A DNA stretch of 64,000 nt, taken from NCBI RefSeq assembly GCF_013385825.1, contig NZ_JACAPG010000008.1, positions 1 to 64,000 on the forward strand, written 5' to 3'. Position 1 is the first letter of the stretch, and each line of letters opens with the position of its first letter. This document shows, in pieces, positions 38,037 through 46,371 of this stretch. A program made the position numbers and the translations under genes. The stretch is from Pseudomonas reactans. Its GTDB lineage: Bacteria; Pseudomonadota; Gammaproteobacteria; Pseudomonadales; Pseudomonadaceae. The notes below the pieces were generated by a model, which saw only the letters and a program-made list of their open reading frames with translations, made no database searches and was not told where the DNA came from.

Positions 38037-38444
38037 GTGAAAGCGTGGATCCTGTTGATGCTGGCCCTGACGTTGCCGATGGCGGCCCAAGCCGAAGAAG
38101 CCAAAGAAGGCGAGGCGCCGAAGGTCAGCTATATCAGCCTGAGCCCGCCATTTGTGGGCAACTACGGCCTGGATGGCACGGCGAAACTCAAGGTGTTCAA
38201 GGCCGACATCGCCCTGCGCGTGACCGGCCCCGAAGCGGCTGCTGCCGTCAAAGCCAACGACGCGTTGATCCGTAATCAACTGGTGGCGCTGTTCACCCAG
38301 CAGACCAACGAGGCCATGAGCACCGTGGAAGGCAAGGAAAAACTGCGCCAGGAAGCCCTCAAGCAAACCCAGCAAGTGATGAATGACGAGACCGGCAAAC
38401 CGGTGGTGGAAGATCTGCTGTTCAACAACTTGATCATCCAGTAA
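38037..38444 (+). CDS. FliL-like secreted protein
   Basis: 135 residues. The start is GTG 38037, with GAGGA about 8 bases upstream. A cleavable signal (LALTLPMAAQA-EE) replaces the membrane anchor of true FliL. The rest carries the FliL pattern: VSYISLSPPFVGNY, a beta-rich LKVFKADIALRVTG strand pair, and a C-terminal LRQEALKQTQQVMNDETGKPVVEDLLFNNLIIQ. Genomes often call it a flagellar basal body FliL protein, but no flagellar genes are nearby and the protein would be periplasmic. Its real role is unknown. It is divergent from the quinone oxidoreductase gene and convergent with the exporter operon. Confidence 0.7.
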   Translation: MKAWILLMLALTLPMAAQAEEAKEGEAPKVSYISLSPPFVGNYGLDGTAKLKVFKADIALRVTGPEAAAAVKANDALIRNQLVALFTQQTNEAMSTVEGKEKLRQEALKQTQQVMNDETGKPVVEDLLFNNLIIQ

Positions 38445-38463
38445 TCACCAATAGGGTGCGGTT

Positions 38464-39579
38464 TCAGGAAGCCAGGCTCTTCCTGAACCGCGCCAGTGCC
38501 ACTGCAAAGAACACCAACCCAATCCCCGCCAGCGCCAACAAATCCGGCCACACCACGCTCACGCCCGCATCGCGGAACAGAATCGCTGCACTCAAACTCA
38601 CAAAATGCGTCGACGGCGAGCCCTGCATCAACCACTGCAACCACTCGGGCATGCTGTCCAACGGCGTACTGCCGCCGGAGAGCAGCAGCATCGGGATGAT
38701 CACCGGGATTGCCAGCAGGCCGAACTGCGGCGTCGAGCGGGCGAGGGTGGCGAGGAAGATGCCCAGCGCGGTGCTGGCAAACAAGTACAGCGCCGTCACC
38801 AACAGAAACAAACTCAGCGACCCGGCCAGCGGTACGCCGAGCAACCCTTTGACCACCACTTCCAGCGACAGCCAAGTGCACAGCACCACCACCAGCATGT
38901 TGCTCCAGATTTTCGCCAGCATGATTTCCAGCGCTGTCAGCGGCAATACCAGCAGATGGTCGAGGGTGCCGTGTTCGCGTTCGCGCAGCAGCGCGGTGCC
39001 CGTCAGGATAATGGCGAGGATGGTGATGTTGTTGACGATCTGGATCACTGCCAGAAACCAGCCGCCCTCCAGGTTGGTGTTGAACAGCGCGCGAGTCGTG
39101 AGCTGGGCGGGCGCCTGGCTGGCGGCGGCTTGCCCGCTGTAGGTCAGCAATTCCCGCTGGAAGATCCGCCCGATATAGCCCGCGCCCATGAATGCCTGGC
39201 TCATGGCCGTGGCGTCCACGTTCACCTGCACGCCGGGTTGGCGACCGGCCAACAGGTCAGCCTGGAAGTTCGCCGGCACATTGATCACGAAGGTGTATTC
39301 GCCGCTGTCCATGACCCTGTCCAACTGGTCATAGGCCAATGGCGTGGGCGCTTGAAATTCGGGCGGCTGCAGCGCCTCGGCCAGTTGCCGCGACAGCGAG
39401 CTGTGGTCTTCATCGACAAACGCCACGCTGGCGTTGTGCACGCCGATCACCGAGCCGGCGGCGGGCATATAGATGGCGACGGTGAAGGCGTAGAACAGAA
39501 ACAGCAGCAACACGCTGTCATGGCGCAGGCTGGTCAGTTCCTTGATCCCCAGGCGCAGGATATGCGCGAACTTATGCAT
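38464..39579 (-). CDS. ABC-2 type permease of an RbbA-like export system
   Basis: 371 residues from ATG 39579. One N-terminal helix, a large periplasmic domain (about residues 45-170, VAFVDEDHSSLSRQLAEAL), then five C-terminal helices with LREREHGTLDHLLVLPLTALEIMLAKIWSNM, the ABC-2 signature. Its start overlaps the last codon of the ATPase gene. It is the third gene after the HlyD and double-ATPase genes, resembling YhhJ/YbhR partners that act with a tripartite export pump. Confidence 0.85.
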   Translation of the reverse strand: MHKFAHILRLGIKELTSLRHDSVLLLFLFYAFTVAIYMPAAGSVIGVHNASVAFVDEDHSSLSRQLAEALQPPEFQAPTPLAYDQLDRVMDSGEYTFVINVPANFQADLLAGRQPGVQVNVDATAMSQAFMGAGYIGRIFQRELLTYSGQAAASQAPAQLTTRALFNTNLEGGWFLAVIQIVNNITILAIILTGTALLREREHGTLDHLLVLPLTALEIMLAKIWSNMLVVVLCTWLSLEVVVKGLLGVPLAGSLSLFLLVTALYLFASTALGIFLATLARSTPQFGLLAIPVIIPMLLLSGGSTPLDSMPEWLQWLMQGSPSTHFVSLSAAILFRDAGVSVVWPDLLALAGIGLVFFAVALARFRKSLAS

Positions 39580-42296
39580 CAGGCCTCCTGCTTCTTGAGC
39601 ATGACCAGGCTCAGCCCGGTAAACCCGACAAAGAACCCGAACAGCGCCAGGCATTGCGGCCACAACTGGCGCAGGTCCAAGGCCTTGGTGAAGGTGCCCA
39701 CGGCGACATCCAGGAAGTGCCCCGCCGGAAACAGCATGCCCATCAACGCCGCTGCGCCTTCCAGGGACGAGCGCGGCACGATCAGCCCGGAGAATTGGAT
39801 GGTCGGCAGGCTGGTGATGATCATGGTGCCGAGGATTGCCGCGATCTGGGTGCGGGTGAACGCCGAAATCAGCAGGCCCATGCTGGTGGTCGCCAGCACA
39901 TAGAGCAGGCCGCCGAACGCCAGCGTCAGGCCGCTGCCCTTGAACGGCACGCCGAACAGCCAGCGGTTCATCGCCACCAATACCGCCAGGTTGACCAGGC
40001 TCACGGCCAGGTACGGCGCCTGTTTGCCGAGCAGGAATTCCAGCCGGGTCAGGGGCGTGGCGTAGAAGTTGGTGATCGAGCCCAGTTCCTTCTCGCGCAC
40101 GATGCCGAGGGCGGTGAGCATCGCTGGGATAAACGCCAGGATCAGCGCCATCACACCGGGGCCGATGGCATTCACGCTGACCACGTCTTGGTTGTAGCGA
40201 AAGCGCGTTTCCAGCTTGACGGCCGCTGGGTTGTTGCGCGGCAGGCTGCTCAGTTCGGCCAGTTGCTGCAGGTTTTCCTGGTGCACAGCCTCGACATAGT
40301 TGCGGCTGGTTTCCGCGCGAAACGGCATGCCGCCATCGAGCCAGGCGGCCACGCTGGGCTGGCGGCCAGCGTAGAGATCGCGGCCAAAGCCGGGTGGGAT
40401 CTCCAGGGCCAGTTTGATTTCCGAACGTTGCAGGCGCCGGTGCAATTCAGTTGAGTCCTGAATCGGCGGTTGCTCGGCGAAGTAGCGTGAGCTTCGGAAC
40501 GCCTCCAGGTAGGCGCGGCTTTGCGGTGTCTGGTCCTGGTCGTAGACGGCGAAGGCGAGTTTCTCCACATCCAGGGAAATGCCGTAGCCGAAGATCACCA
40601 TCATGAACATCGCACCCAGCAGCGCGAAGGCCATGCGCACCTTATCGCGCAGCAGCTCTTTGCCTTCGCGGCTGGCCACGGCCAATAGGCGGGCCAGGCT
40701 GAAACCGCGTTTGCTCACGGGCGGCGCGCTGGTTTCACTGACGGTTGCGGCGGGCGCCGTGGGCTCGGGTTCGCCTTGGGCCTGTTCCAGGCAGGTGACG
40801 AACGCCGCTTCCAAGGTGTCGCCCTGGAACTGCCGTTGCAACGCATCCGGCGTATCGCAGGCGAGCACCTTGCCCGCGTGCATCAGGGAGATGCGGTCGC
40901 AACGCTGGGCCTCGTTCATAAAGTGCGTGGACAGGAAAATCGTCACACCTTGTTCGCGGGATAGCTCGATCAGCAATCGCCAGAAGTCATCCCGCGCCGC
41001 TGGGTCGACGCCCGACGTAGGTTCGTCGAGGATCAGCACTTCCGGGCGATGCAGCACCGCCACCGCCAATGACAGACGCTGGCGCAGGCCGAGTGGCAAC
41101 TCGCCCGACGGTTGTTCGGCGACATCCCCCAGGTCAAACCGCTGGATCAGCTCATCAATGCGCGGACCGCTGTCGGCCTTGGGCAAGTCGAACAATTGCG
41201 CATGCAGCACCAGGTTCTGGCGCACGCTGAGTTCGCCATACAACGAGAAGCTTTGCGACATGAAACCCACGCGCTTGCGGGTCGCGAGGTCCTTGGCGTT
41301 CACCGGATTACCCAGCAGCGTCGCGCTGCCCTCGGTGGCGGGCATCAGCCCGGTGAGCACCTTCATGGTGGTGGTCTTGCCGCAGCCGTTGGAGCCGAGG
41401 AAGCCGAAGATCTCGCCGCGACCAATGGCGAAGCTGACCTTGTTCACGGCGGTGAAATCGCCGAAACGCAGGGTCAGGTCGTGAGCTTCGATGGCGATAT
41501 CGGCGTTGTCGCTTTGCCTCGGTGGAATCACCAGCGGCTGGTTGTCGTGGGCGCTGTCGCCCTGGAAGTGGGTGAAGGCTTCGTCCAGTTTGCCGCTGGC
41601 GGTCGCGCCCGCCAGTTCACGGCTCAGGCCGTCTGCAATCAGCTTGCCGCGATCGAGCATCAGGCAATGTTCGAATTGCTCGGCTTCTTCCATGTAGGCC
41701 GTGGCCACTAGCAGCGTCAGTTGCGGGCGTTCGCGGCGCACGGTTTCTACCAGTTCCCAGAAACGTCGGCGGGACAGCGGATCGACGCCGGTGGTGGGTT
41801 CGTCGAGGATCAACAGGTCAGGGTCGTGGATCAGCGCGCAACACAGGCCGAGTTTCTGCTTCATCCCACCGGACAGCTTGCCCGCCGGGCGTTCGGCGAA
41901 GCGCGCAAGGTCGGTGGCCAGCAGCAGGTTGTGCATGCGCTGGTCGCAGTCGGCTTTCGACAGGCCAAACAACGTGGCGAAGAAACGGATGTTCTCGCTG
42001 ATGGACAACTCGGGATACAAGTTGCCGCCCAGCCCTTGAGGCATAAAGGCGATGCGCGGGTACAGGCTGTTGCGGTGGCGGCGGTCTTCAAGCGCACCGC
42101 CCAGCACTTGCAGTTGACCGTCCTGGAGCTTTTTGACCCCGGCGATCAACCCCAGCAGGCTCGACTTTCCCGCGCCATCCGGCCCGATCAACCCGCAACG
42201 CGTACCGGCCGGGAGGCTGAACGTGATGTCGAGCAGGGCCTGTTGCTTGCCATAGCGATGGTTGATCGCCGTGGCTTGCAGCGCCAGGCCGGTCAT
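39579..42296 (-). CDS. RbbA-like double ABC ATPase fused to ABC-2 permease
   Basis: 905 residues. NBD1 has Walker A GPDGAGKS (38-45) and a standard LSGGMKQKLGL signature. NBD2 has GSNGCGKTT and an altered signature LPLGLRQRLSL, as often seen in the second domain of this family. The C-terminal third is an ABC-2 permease (SLARLLAVASREGKELLRDKVRMAFALLGAMF, later VREKELGSITNFYATPLTRLEFLLGKQ). E. coli RbbA was described as a ribosome-associated ATPase, but the HlyD and permease neighbours argue for an exporter. It overlaps the HlyD gene end by 4 bp. Confidence 0.87.
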   Translation of the reverse strand: MTGLALQATAINHRYGKQQALLDITFSLPAGTRCGLIGPDGAGKSSLLGLIAGVKKLQDGQLQVLGGALEDRRHRNSLYPRIAFMPQGLGGNLYPELSISENIRFFATLFGLSKADCDQRMHNLLLATDLARFAERPAGKLSGGMKQKLGLCCALIHDPDLLILDEPTTGVDPLSRRRFWELVETVRRERPQLTLLVATAYMEEAEQFEHCLMLDRGKLIADGLSRELAGATASGKLDEAFTHFQGDSAHDNQPLVIPPRQSDNADIAIEAHDLTLRFGDFTAVNKVSFAIGRGEIFGFLGSNGCGKTTTMKVLTGLMPATEGSATLLGNPVNAKDLATRKRVGFMSQSFSLYGELSVRQNLVLHAQLFDLPKADSGPRIDELIQRFDLGDVAEQPSGELPLGLRQRLSLAVAVLHRPEVLILDEPTSGVDPAARDDFWRLLIELSREQGVTIFLSTHFMNEAQRCDRISLMHAGKVLACDTPDALQRQFQGDTLEAAFVTCLEQAQGEPEPTAPAATVSETSAPPVSKRGFSLARLLAVASREGKELLRDKVRMAFALLGAMFMMVIFGYGISLDVEKLAFAVYDQDQTPQSRAYLEAFRSSRYFAEQPPIQDSTELHRRLQRSEIKLALEIPPGFGRDLYAGRQPSVAAWLDGGMPFRAETSRNYVEAVHQENLQQLAELSSLPRNNPAAVKLETRFRYNQDVVSVNAIGPGVMALILAFIPAMLTALGIVREKELGSITNFYATPLTRLEFLLGKQAPYLAVSLVNLAVLVAMNRWLFGVPFKGSGLTLAFGGLLYVLATTSMGLLISAFTRTQIAAILGTMIITSLPTIQFSGLIVPRSSLEGAAALMGMLFPAGHFLDVAVGTFTKALDLRQLWPQCLALFGFFVGFTGLSLVMLKKQEA

Positions 42297-43258
42297 TGCA
42301 GGTTGGCCGGCCAGTCGATGTCGGCCGTGCGCACGTAGCCGGCGCCGGGCATGCCGGGTTTGGCCTGGGGCACGGCGCTGGGTTGGGTCAGGCGCAGTTT
42401 GACGCGGAACACCAGTTTCTGGCGTTCATTGCGGGTTTCAACTTCTTTGGGGGTGAACTGAGATTTGGCGGCGACAAAGCTGATCTTCGCCGGCAGCGGT
42501 TGGTCAGGCAGCGCGTCGAGCAGAATACGCGCATCGCTGCCAACGGTGAGGCGGCCGGTGACGGAGGCGGGCAGGTAGAGGTTCATGTATTGATCGTTGG
42601 GGTCGATCAGCAACAGGACACGCCCGCCCGCGCCGAGCACTTCGCCAGGCTCGGCCAGGCGCAGCTGGATAATGCCGTCGATGGGCGCGCGCAGGCTGCT
42701 GTCGTCGATCTCGCTGGTGAGCTGGGCGACCTGGGCCTCGGCGGCGCCGATCGCGGCCTTCACCGAGTTGACTTGGGCTTGTGCTGCGATCACGGCCGCA
42801 TTGCCGGTGTTCTGCCGCGCCTGCTGTTGGTCAATCAACTGGCTGCTGGCGAAACCGCGCTTGTACAGTTCCTGGGTGCGCTTGAGTTCCTGGTTGGCCA
42901 GCAGTTGCTCGCTCTGGCGCAATTGCACGTTGGCCTCGGCGGCCGCGAAGTTTTCCTTGGCGCGCAGCACTTCGGCTTCGGCCTGGGCGCGCTGGGCTTC
43001 CAGCGTGCGGGTGTCCATGCGTGCGAGCAGTTGGCCTTTGAGGACCTTGTCGCCTTCGTCCACGCGCACCTCTGCCAGGCGCCCTGGGATCTTGGCGGCG
43101 ATCTGCACTTCGGTGGATTCCAGGCGGCCGTTGCCCATGCTCAGGCCTTCGGGCAAGCGGTCCTGGGTGGAGCGCCAGTAACCGAAGCCACCGGCACCCA
43201 ACAACAGGGCGATGAGGGCAATGGCGAAAAGACGGGAGGTGTGATGGTTCGTCGACAT
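42293..43258 (-). CDS. HlyD family periplasmic adaptor
   Basis: 321 residues from ATG 43258. A single N-terminal membrane helix (LFAIALIALLLGAGGFGYW) precedes a split lipoyl domain (VQIAAKIPGRLAEVRVDEGDKVLKGQLLARMD ... SLRAPIDGIIQLRLAEPGEVLGAGG), which encloses a long alpha-helical hairpin rich in Ala/Gln/Glu (about 85-190). A beta-barrel domain ends the protein. It links the inner-membrane ABC components to an outer-membrane channel, which is not encoded here. First gene of the exporter operon. Confidence 0.9.
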   Translation of the reverse strand: MSTNHHTSRLFAIALIALLLGAGGFGYWRSTQDRLPEGLSMGNGRLESTEVQIAAKIPGRLAEVRVDEGDKVLKGQLLARMDTRTLEAQRAQAEAEVLRAKENFAAAEANVQLRQSEQLLANQELKRTQELYKRGFASSQLIDQQQARQNTGNAAVIAAQAQVNSVKAAIGAAEAQVAQLTSEIDDSSLRAPIDGIIQLRLAEPGEVLGAGGRVLLLIDPNDQYMNLYLPASVTGRLTVGSDARILLDALPDQPLPAKISFVAAKSQFTPKEVETRNERQKLVFRVKLRLTQPSAVPQAKPGMPGAGYVRTADIDWPANLQ

Positions 43259-43328
43259 GGCTGCTTCCTGCGGCATTAGCGTCCTAGTGTGAGCGGTTCG
43301 CCCCTGCGTAGTGTTGATACCCATCAAC

Positions 43329-43428
43329 TGTAGGAGCGGGCTTGCCCGCGAAAAACGTCAACGATAACGCGTACTCTCTGATTTGACGCGGTGTCCTGGC
43401 GTTCTTCGCGAGCAAGCTCGCTCCTACA
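43329..43428. repeat. REPIN with arms of two subtypes
   Basis: The left arm TGTAGGAGCGGGCTTGCCCG (43329 on) and the right arm, reverse complement TGTAGGAGCGAGCTTGCTCG (to 43428), differ in their hairpin stems, GCGGGC versus GCGAGC. The spacer shares CGTCAACGATAACGC with the element at 3437-3538. It lies between the HlyD and EVE genes. Confidence 0.88.
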
Positions 43429-43432
43429 GTGC

Positions 43433-43882
43433 TTAGCGCAGCGCCAGTACGGCGGCCCATTGCTCGGACGTGACGGCCATTACTGAGAGCCGGCTGCCTT
43501 TTTGCACCAGTGGCAGTTCGGCAAGGGCGGCTTGTTGCTTGAGGTAGCCCAGGCCAAGCACTTTGGGGAACGTCTGGACATGCGCGACGTTGATCGCGCT
43601 CCACGGATTTTTTTCCGGGGTGGCCTTGGCGTCGAAGTAGTGGCTTTCGGGCTCCAGCGCGGTGGGATCCGGGTAGGCCGCCTCGACGATTTTGCCGATG
43701 CCGGCAATGCCCGGTTCCGGGCAGCTGGAGTGGTAGAAGAAAAATTGGTCACCCACCGCCATCGCTCGCAGGAAGTTGCGCGCCTGATAGTTGCGCACCC
43801 CATCCCAGCGCGCTTCGCCGAGCTTTTCCAGGCCTTTGATGGAGAGTTCGTCGGGCTCGGATTTCATCAGCCAATAGGCCAT
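43433..43882 (-). CDS. EVE domain protein (Thy28-like)
   Basis: 149 residues from ATG 43882. The whole protein is one EVE (PUA-like/YTH-related) domain: AYWLMKSEPDELSIKGL, WDGVRNYQARNFLRAM, DQFFFYHSSCPEPGIAGIGKIV and YPDPTALEPESHYFDAKAT. EVE domains form an aromatic cage that can hold modified bases in DNA or RNA. The housekeeping version next to the 5-FCL/6S RNA locus is conserved in pseudomonads. Ligand and target unknown; a stand-alone reader, not fused to a nuclease as in defence-related EVE proteins. Confidence 0.9.
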   Translation of the reverse strand: MAYWLMKSEPDELSIKGLEKLGEARWDGVRNYQARNFLRAMAVGDQFFFYHSSCPEPGIAGIGKIVEAAYPDPTALEPESHYFDAKATPEKNPWSAINVAHVQTFPKVLGLGYLKQQAALAELPLVQKGSRLSVMAVTSEQWAAVLALR

Positions 43883-44077
43883 TTTGGGGCTCCTGAAATA
43901 AGCAGTGGGCAAGTTGTCAGGCAATTTGATGACAAACCGACAGTCGGTTGGCGTCAAGGTTTGCGTGTTGGTTCACGTTACCGCAGAATGCCGGCTTTTA
44001 AAGCTTGACGCAGCTGCAACGGACTACTTTGGAACGTTGTTGTCATCGTGTACGAGGTGCCTGCAGGGGGGCAATCG

Positions 44078-44227
44078 ATGCAACGTAAACCGGATTTACT
44101 ATGGATTTTGGTGATTTTGTTTGGTCTGGGCGTCGTGACCACCGGGTATGCCCAAAGCTTATGGTCGAACAAGACCGATGCTCCCGTTGAACTGGCTCAG
44201 CAGCAGCCGCAACCGTTCAAACGCTGA
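44078..44227 (+). CDS. 49-residue single-pass membrane protein
   Basis: ATG 44078 to TGA 44227, with a G-rich ribosome site (AGGGGGG) about 7-13 bases upstream. The sequence is MQRKPDLLWILVILFGLGVV, then TTGYAQSLWSNKTDAPVELAQ and a QQQPQPFKR tail. A basic N-terminus, one strong transmembrane segment (about 8-26) and a polar Gln/Pro-rich end give an N-in, C-out small membrane protein. It fills the gap between EVE and 5-FCL, where pseudomonads carry a short hypothetical gene. It starts about 195 bp from the divergent EVE gene and ends 8 bp from the 5-FCL stop. Function unknown. Confidence 0.7.
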   Translation: MQRKPDLLWILVILFGLGVVTTGYAQSLWSNKTDAPVELAQQQPQPFKR

Positions 44228-44235
44228 CTCTTCTT

Positions 44236-44865
44236 TCAAGGCGCCGCTGATTCCAGTGGCGTCTTCGCAATGTACCAATGCTTATCGGTGACGGTGCCCG
44301 CCAACGGCACATCCCAGCTTGCCTGTGCCAATCGATCGACCTTCTGGCATTCATGGGCCAGGCCCAGCAGCGTCGGCTTGCGCCAGCTCTGTCGGCGCGC
44401 CAGGTAAGCCAGGCTGCGATCGTAGAACCCGCCGCCCATGCCCAGGCGTCCACCGGCATCATCGAACCCCACCAACGGCAAAAGCACCAGGTCCAAGGCC
44501 CAGACTTTGCGCTGGCGGCTGATATTCACTCGTGGCTCCAGGATGCGAAAGCGATTGGGCAGCAGCTTTTCCCCAGGCCGCACGCGCTGGAACACCATCT
44601 TGGTTCGCGGCCACGCGCTGAGCACCGGTAGGTAAGTGGCCTTGCCCCGGCGCTGTGCGGCGCGCAGCAGCAGGCGCGGATCGATTTCACCGTCCGTCGG
44701 TAGATACAAAGAGATATGTTTGGCCCGGCGAAACAGCGGGTGCTGTGCCAGTTGCCGATACAGGCCCTGGGCGGCCTTGCGCTGCTCGCTTGGCGTGAGG
44801 GCGCGGCGGGCTTTGCGCAACATGCGTCGAAGTTGCGGACGGGAAAGCGGCGCAGGTTCGGTCAT
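44236..44865 (-). CDS. fau: 5-formyltetrahydrofolate cyclo-ligase
   Basis: 209 residues from ATG 44865 (MTEPAPLSRPQLRRMLRKARRAL). Motifs include the N-terminal RRMLRKARRAL, ISLYLPTDGEIDPRLLL, and the ATP/phosphate loop LVLLPLVGFDDAGGRLGMGGGFYDRSLA. It converts 5-formyl-THF to 5,10-methenyl-THF with ATP. It lies downstream of 6S RNA and zapA on the same strand, the same order as in E. coli. A stable terminator-like hairpin lies just 19-44 bases before the start, so read-through must be needed for expression from the ssrS side. Confidence 0.92.
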   Translation of the reverse strand: MTEPAPLSRPQLRRMLRKARRALTPSEQRKAAQGLYRQLAQHPLFRRAKHISLYLPTDGEIDPRLLLRAAQRRGKATYLPVLSAWPRTKMVFQRVRPGEKLLPNRFRILEPRVNISRQRKVWALDLVLLPLVGFDDAGGRLGMGGGFYDRSLAYLARRQSWRKPTLLGLAHECQKVDRLAQASWDVPLAGTVTDKHWYIAKTPLESAAP

Positions 44866-44879
44866 GGTTTTCGGCTCAT

Positions 44880-44909
44880 AAAACAATGCCAGTCCGAGGA
44901 CTGGCATTG
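44880..44909 (-). terminator. Terminator-like hairpin between 6S RNA and 5-FCL
   Basis: A perfect 12-bp inverted repeat, CAATGCCAGTCC / GGACTGGCATTG (44884-44895, 44898-44909), followed on the minus strand by TTTT. It probably defines the 3' boundary of the 6S precursor. Confidence 0.7.
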
Positions 44910-44921
44910 AGTTTGGGAATT

Positions 44922-45102
44922 CAGGCTCCCCGACAGAGCCGCTGTCGACTTAGCCCTTGAACCCGAAAGTTCAAGGTGGAAGATGCAGTAGGCTTTAAGG
45001 CTTTCCGTCTAGCGGACATGCACACCAGCCCAACGTGCAACTTCCAGGGTAGTGCGAATCGGCTCAGGGACATCGCCGACTGGCAAACACGCCAGGGAGT
45101 GG
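44922..45102 (-). ncRNA. ssrS: 6S RNA
   Basis: About 181 bases on the minus strand between zapA and 5-FCL. Conserved 6S landmarks are visible: GTCCCTGAGCCGAT near the 5' side, AAGCCTTAAA after the central bubble, and CACCTTGAAC ... GGTTCAAGGGCTAAG near the 3' side. The ends (CTCCC ... GGGAG) can pair as the terminal stem. A -10-like TATACT (minus strand, 45107-45112) lies just upstream. 6S mimics an open promoter and holds sigma70 RNA polymerase in stationary phase. Ends are estimated within roughly 5-10 bases. Confidence 0.85.
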
Positions 45103-45131
45103 GGCGAGTATACCTTAAACAGTCGCGGCAA

Positions 45132-45449
45132 TCAGCCCTTGGGTGCGTCTGAATCGCTGGAAAGCACCAGATCGACACGCTCCAGCAGGTCACGCACTTG
45201 CTCACGCGTCGAGCCGCTGGCCTGCACGTCAGGGCGTTCCTGCTTATGCAGCAGATCGTGGGTAATGTTCAGCGCGGCCATCACGGCGATACGGTCGGCG
45301 CCGATGACTTTGCCGCTGCTGCGGATTTCACGCATCTTGCCATCCAAGTAGCGCGCGGCGCTCACCAGGTTGTTGCGCTCTTCCTGGGGGCAGATGATCG
45401 AATATTCTTTATCCAGGATCTGCACGGTGACGCTATTGCTTGAACTCAT
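45132..45449 (-). CDS. zapA: Cell division protein ZapA
   Basis: 105 residues. N-terminal beta region VTVQILDKEYSIICPQEERNNLVSAARYLDGKMREIR, then GKVIGADRIAVMAALNITHDLLHKQ, then a C-terminal coiled coil. ZapA cross-links FtsZ protofilaments at mid-cell. Its ATG overlaps the stop of the TIGR02449 gene (ATGA), and 6S RNA follows 30 bp downstream, the conserved zapA-ssrS-fau arrangement. Confidence 0.95.
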   Translation of the reverse strand: MSSSNSVTVQILDKEYSIICPQEERNNLVSAARYLDGKMREIRSSGKVIGADRIAVMAALNITHDLLHKQERPDVQASGSTREQVRDLLERVDLVLSSDSDAPKG

Positions 45450-45655
45450 GAGTCTTGCTCCAGGGCCTTCAGGCGCGAAATCATCGATTCGACCTTACGC
45501 CGGGCGATTTCGTTTTTTTCAATGAGGTGAGCGCGTTCCTCGCGCCAGGTCTTTTCCTGAGCTAATAGGAGTCCGTTTTGACTCTTAAGTTGCTCGACCC
45601 GAGTAATTAGCAATTCGAGTCTGGCCATCAGCGCTTGCAGGTCGGTGTCTTCCAT
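45446..45655 (-). CDS. TIGR02449 family coiled-coil protein (ZapB-like)
   Basis: 69 residues from ATG 45655 (MEDTDLQALMARLELLITRVEQLKSQN). It is almost entirely one heptad-patterned coiled coil, with Leu/Ile every third or fourth residue and a basic/acidic tail. It overlaps zapA by four bases, so the two are translationally coupled. Size, fold and location suggest a ZapB-like division partner; direct evidence is lacking. Confidence 0.8.
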   Translation of the reverse strand: MEDTDLQALMARLELLITRVEQLKSQNGLLLAQEKTWREERAHLIEKNEIARRKVESMISRLKALEQDS

Positions 45656-45793
45656 TGGGTTCCACTGGATTTGTCTGATGAATGGCAACTGCAGGATAAA
45701 CGATCTGACGCCCTTGATAGTCTTGGTACGTCTGCCGGTGCTAGGATACAGCGCTCCATTCTAGACATTGCGCCGTCTGGCGCCTAGCTCACC

Positions 45794-46351
45794 ATGCCTA
45801 TTCAGAACTCCCCGTACGACGCTTTTTCCAAACTGCTGAGCACCAGCGGCCATCCCTGCTCGCCTGCCGAACTGCACGGTGTGTTGCTGGGCCGTAGCTG
45901 CACCGGCGTTGGCTTTGATGCCGACAACTGGCTGGCTGACGTGGCCGAGCTGCTGGAAACCGAACCGACCGACAACGTGCGTAACGCGCTGATCGGCCTG
46001 CAAGAGATGGTCAAGGGCGAGCTGACCGGTGATGACGTCACCGTGGTCCTGCTGCTGCCGACCGACGATGCGCCGCTCGCCGAGCGCGCCGCCGCCCTGG
46101 GCCAATGGTGCCAAGGCTTCCTCCACGGTTTCGGCGTCAATGCCGGCGGCCTGGAGTTGAGCACCGACGCCAAGGAAGTGTTGCAGGACCTGGCGGCGAT
46201 CTCCCAGGTGCAAGACGCCCTGGAAGAGTCCGAAGACGGCGAAGGCGACTACATGGAAGTCATGGAATACCTGCGCGTCGCGCCGTTGCTGCTGTTCACC
46301 GAGACCAAAAAGTCCGCTGAACCTGCTTCGCCCAAGCCGTCGCTGCACTAA
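45794..46351 (+). CDS. ygfB: YgfB/UPF0149 family protein
   Basis: 185 residues. Helical protein opening [38 protein letters not shown], with [40 protein letters not shown] and [15 protein letters not shown], all family features. It heads ygfB-pepP-ubiH-DUF4442-ubiI, as in E. coli. In P. aeruginosa the orthologue is reported to influence beta-lactamase-related gene expression; its molecular role here is not visible. Confidence 0.9.
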   Translation: MPIQNSPYDAFSKLLSTSGHPCSPAELHGVLLGRSCTGVGFDADNWLADVAELLETEPTDNVRNALIGLQEMVKGELTGDDVTVVLLLPTDDAPLAERAAALGQWCQGFLHGFGVNAGGLELSTDAKEVLQDLAAISQVQDALEESEDGEGDYMEVMEYLRVAPLLLFTETKKSAEPASPKPSLH

Positions 46352-46371
46352 GAAAGGAAGCCCATCTGCCC

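Noticed and set aside
43433..43882. EVE protein as part of a restriction or defence system
   Set aside because: It is a single-domain protein in a conserved housekeeping neighbourhood without nuclease genes.
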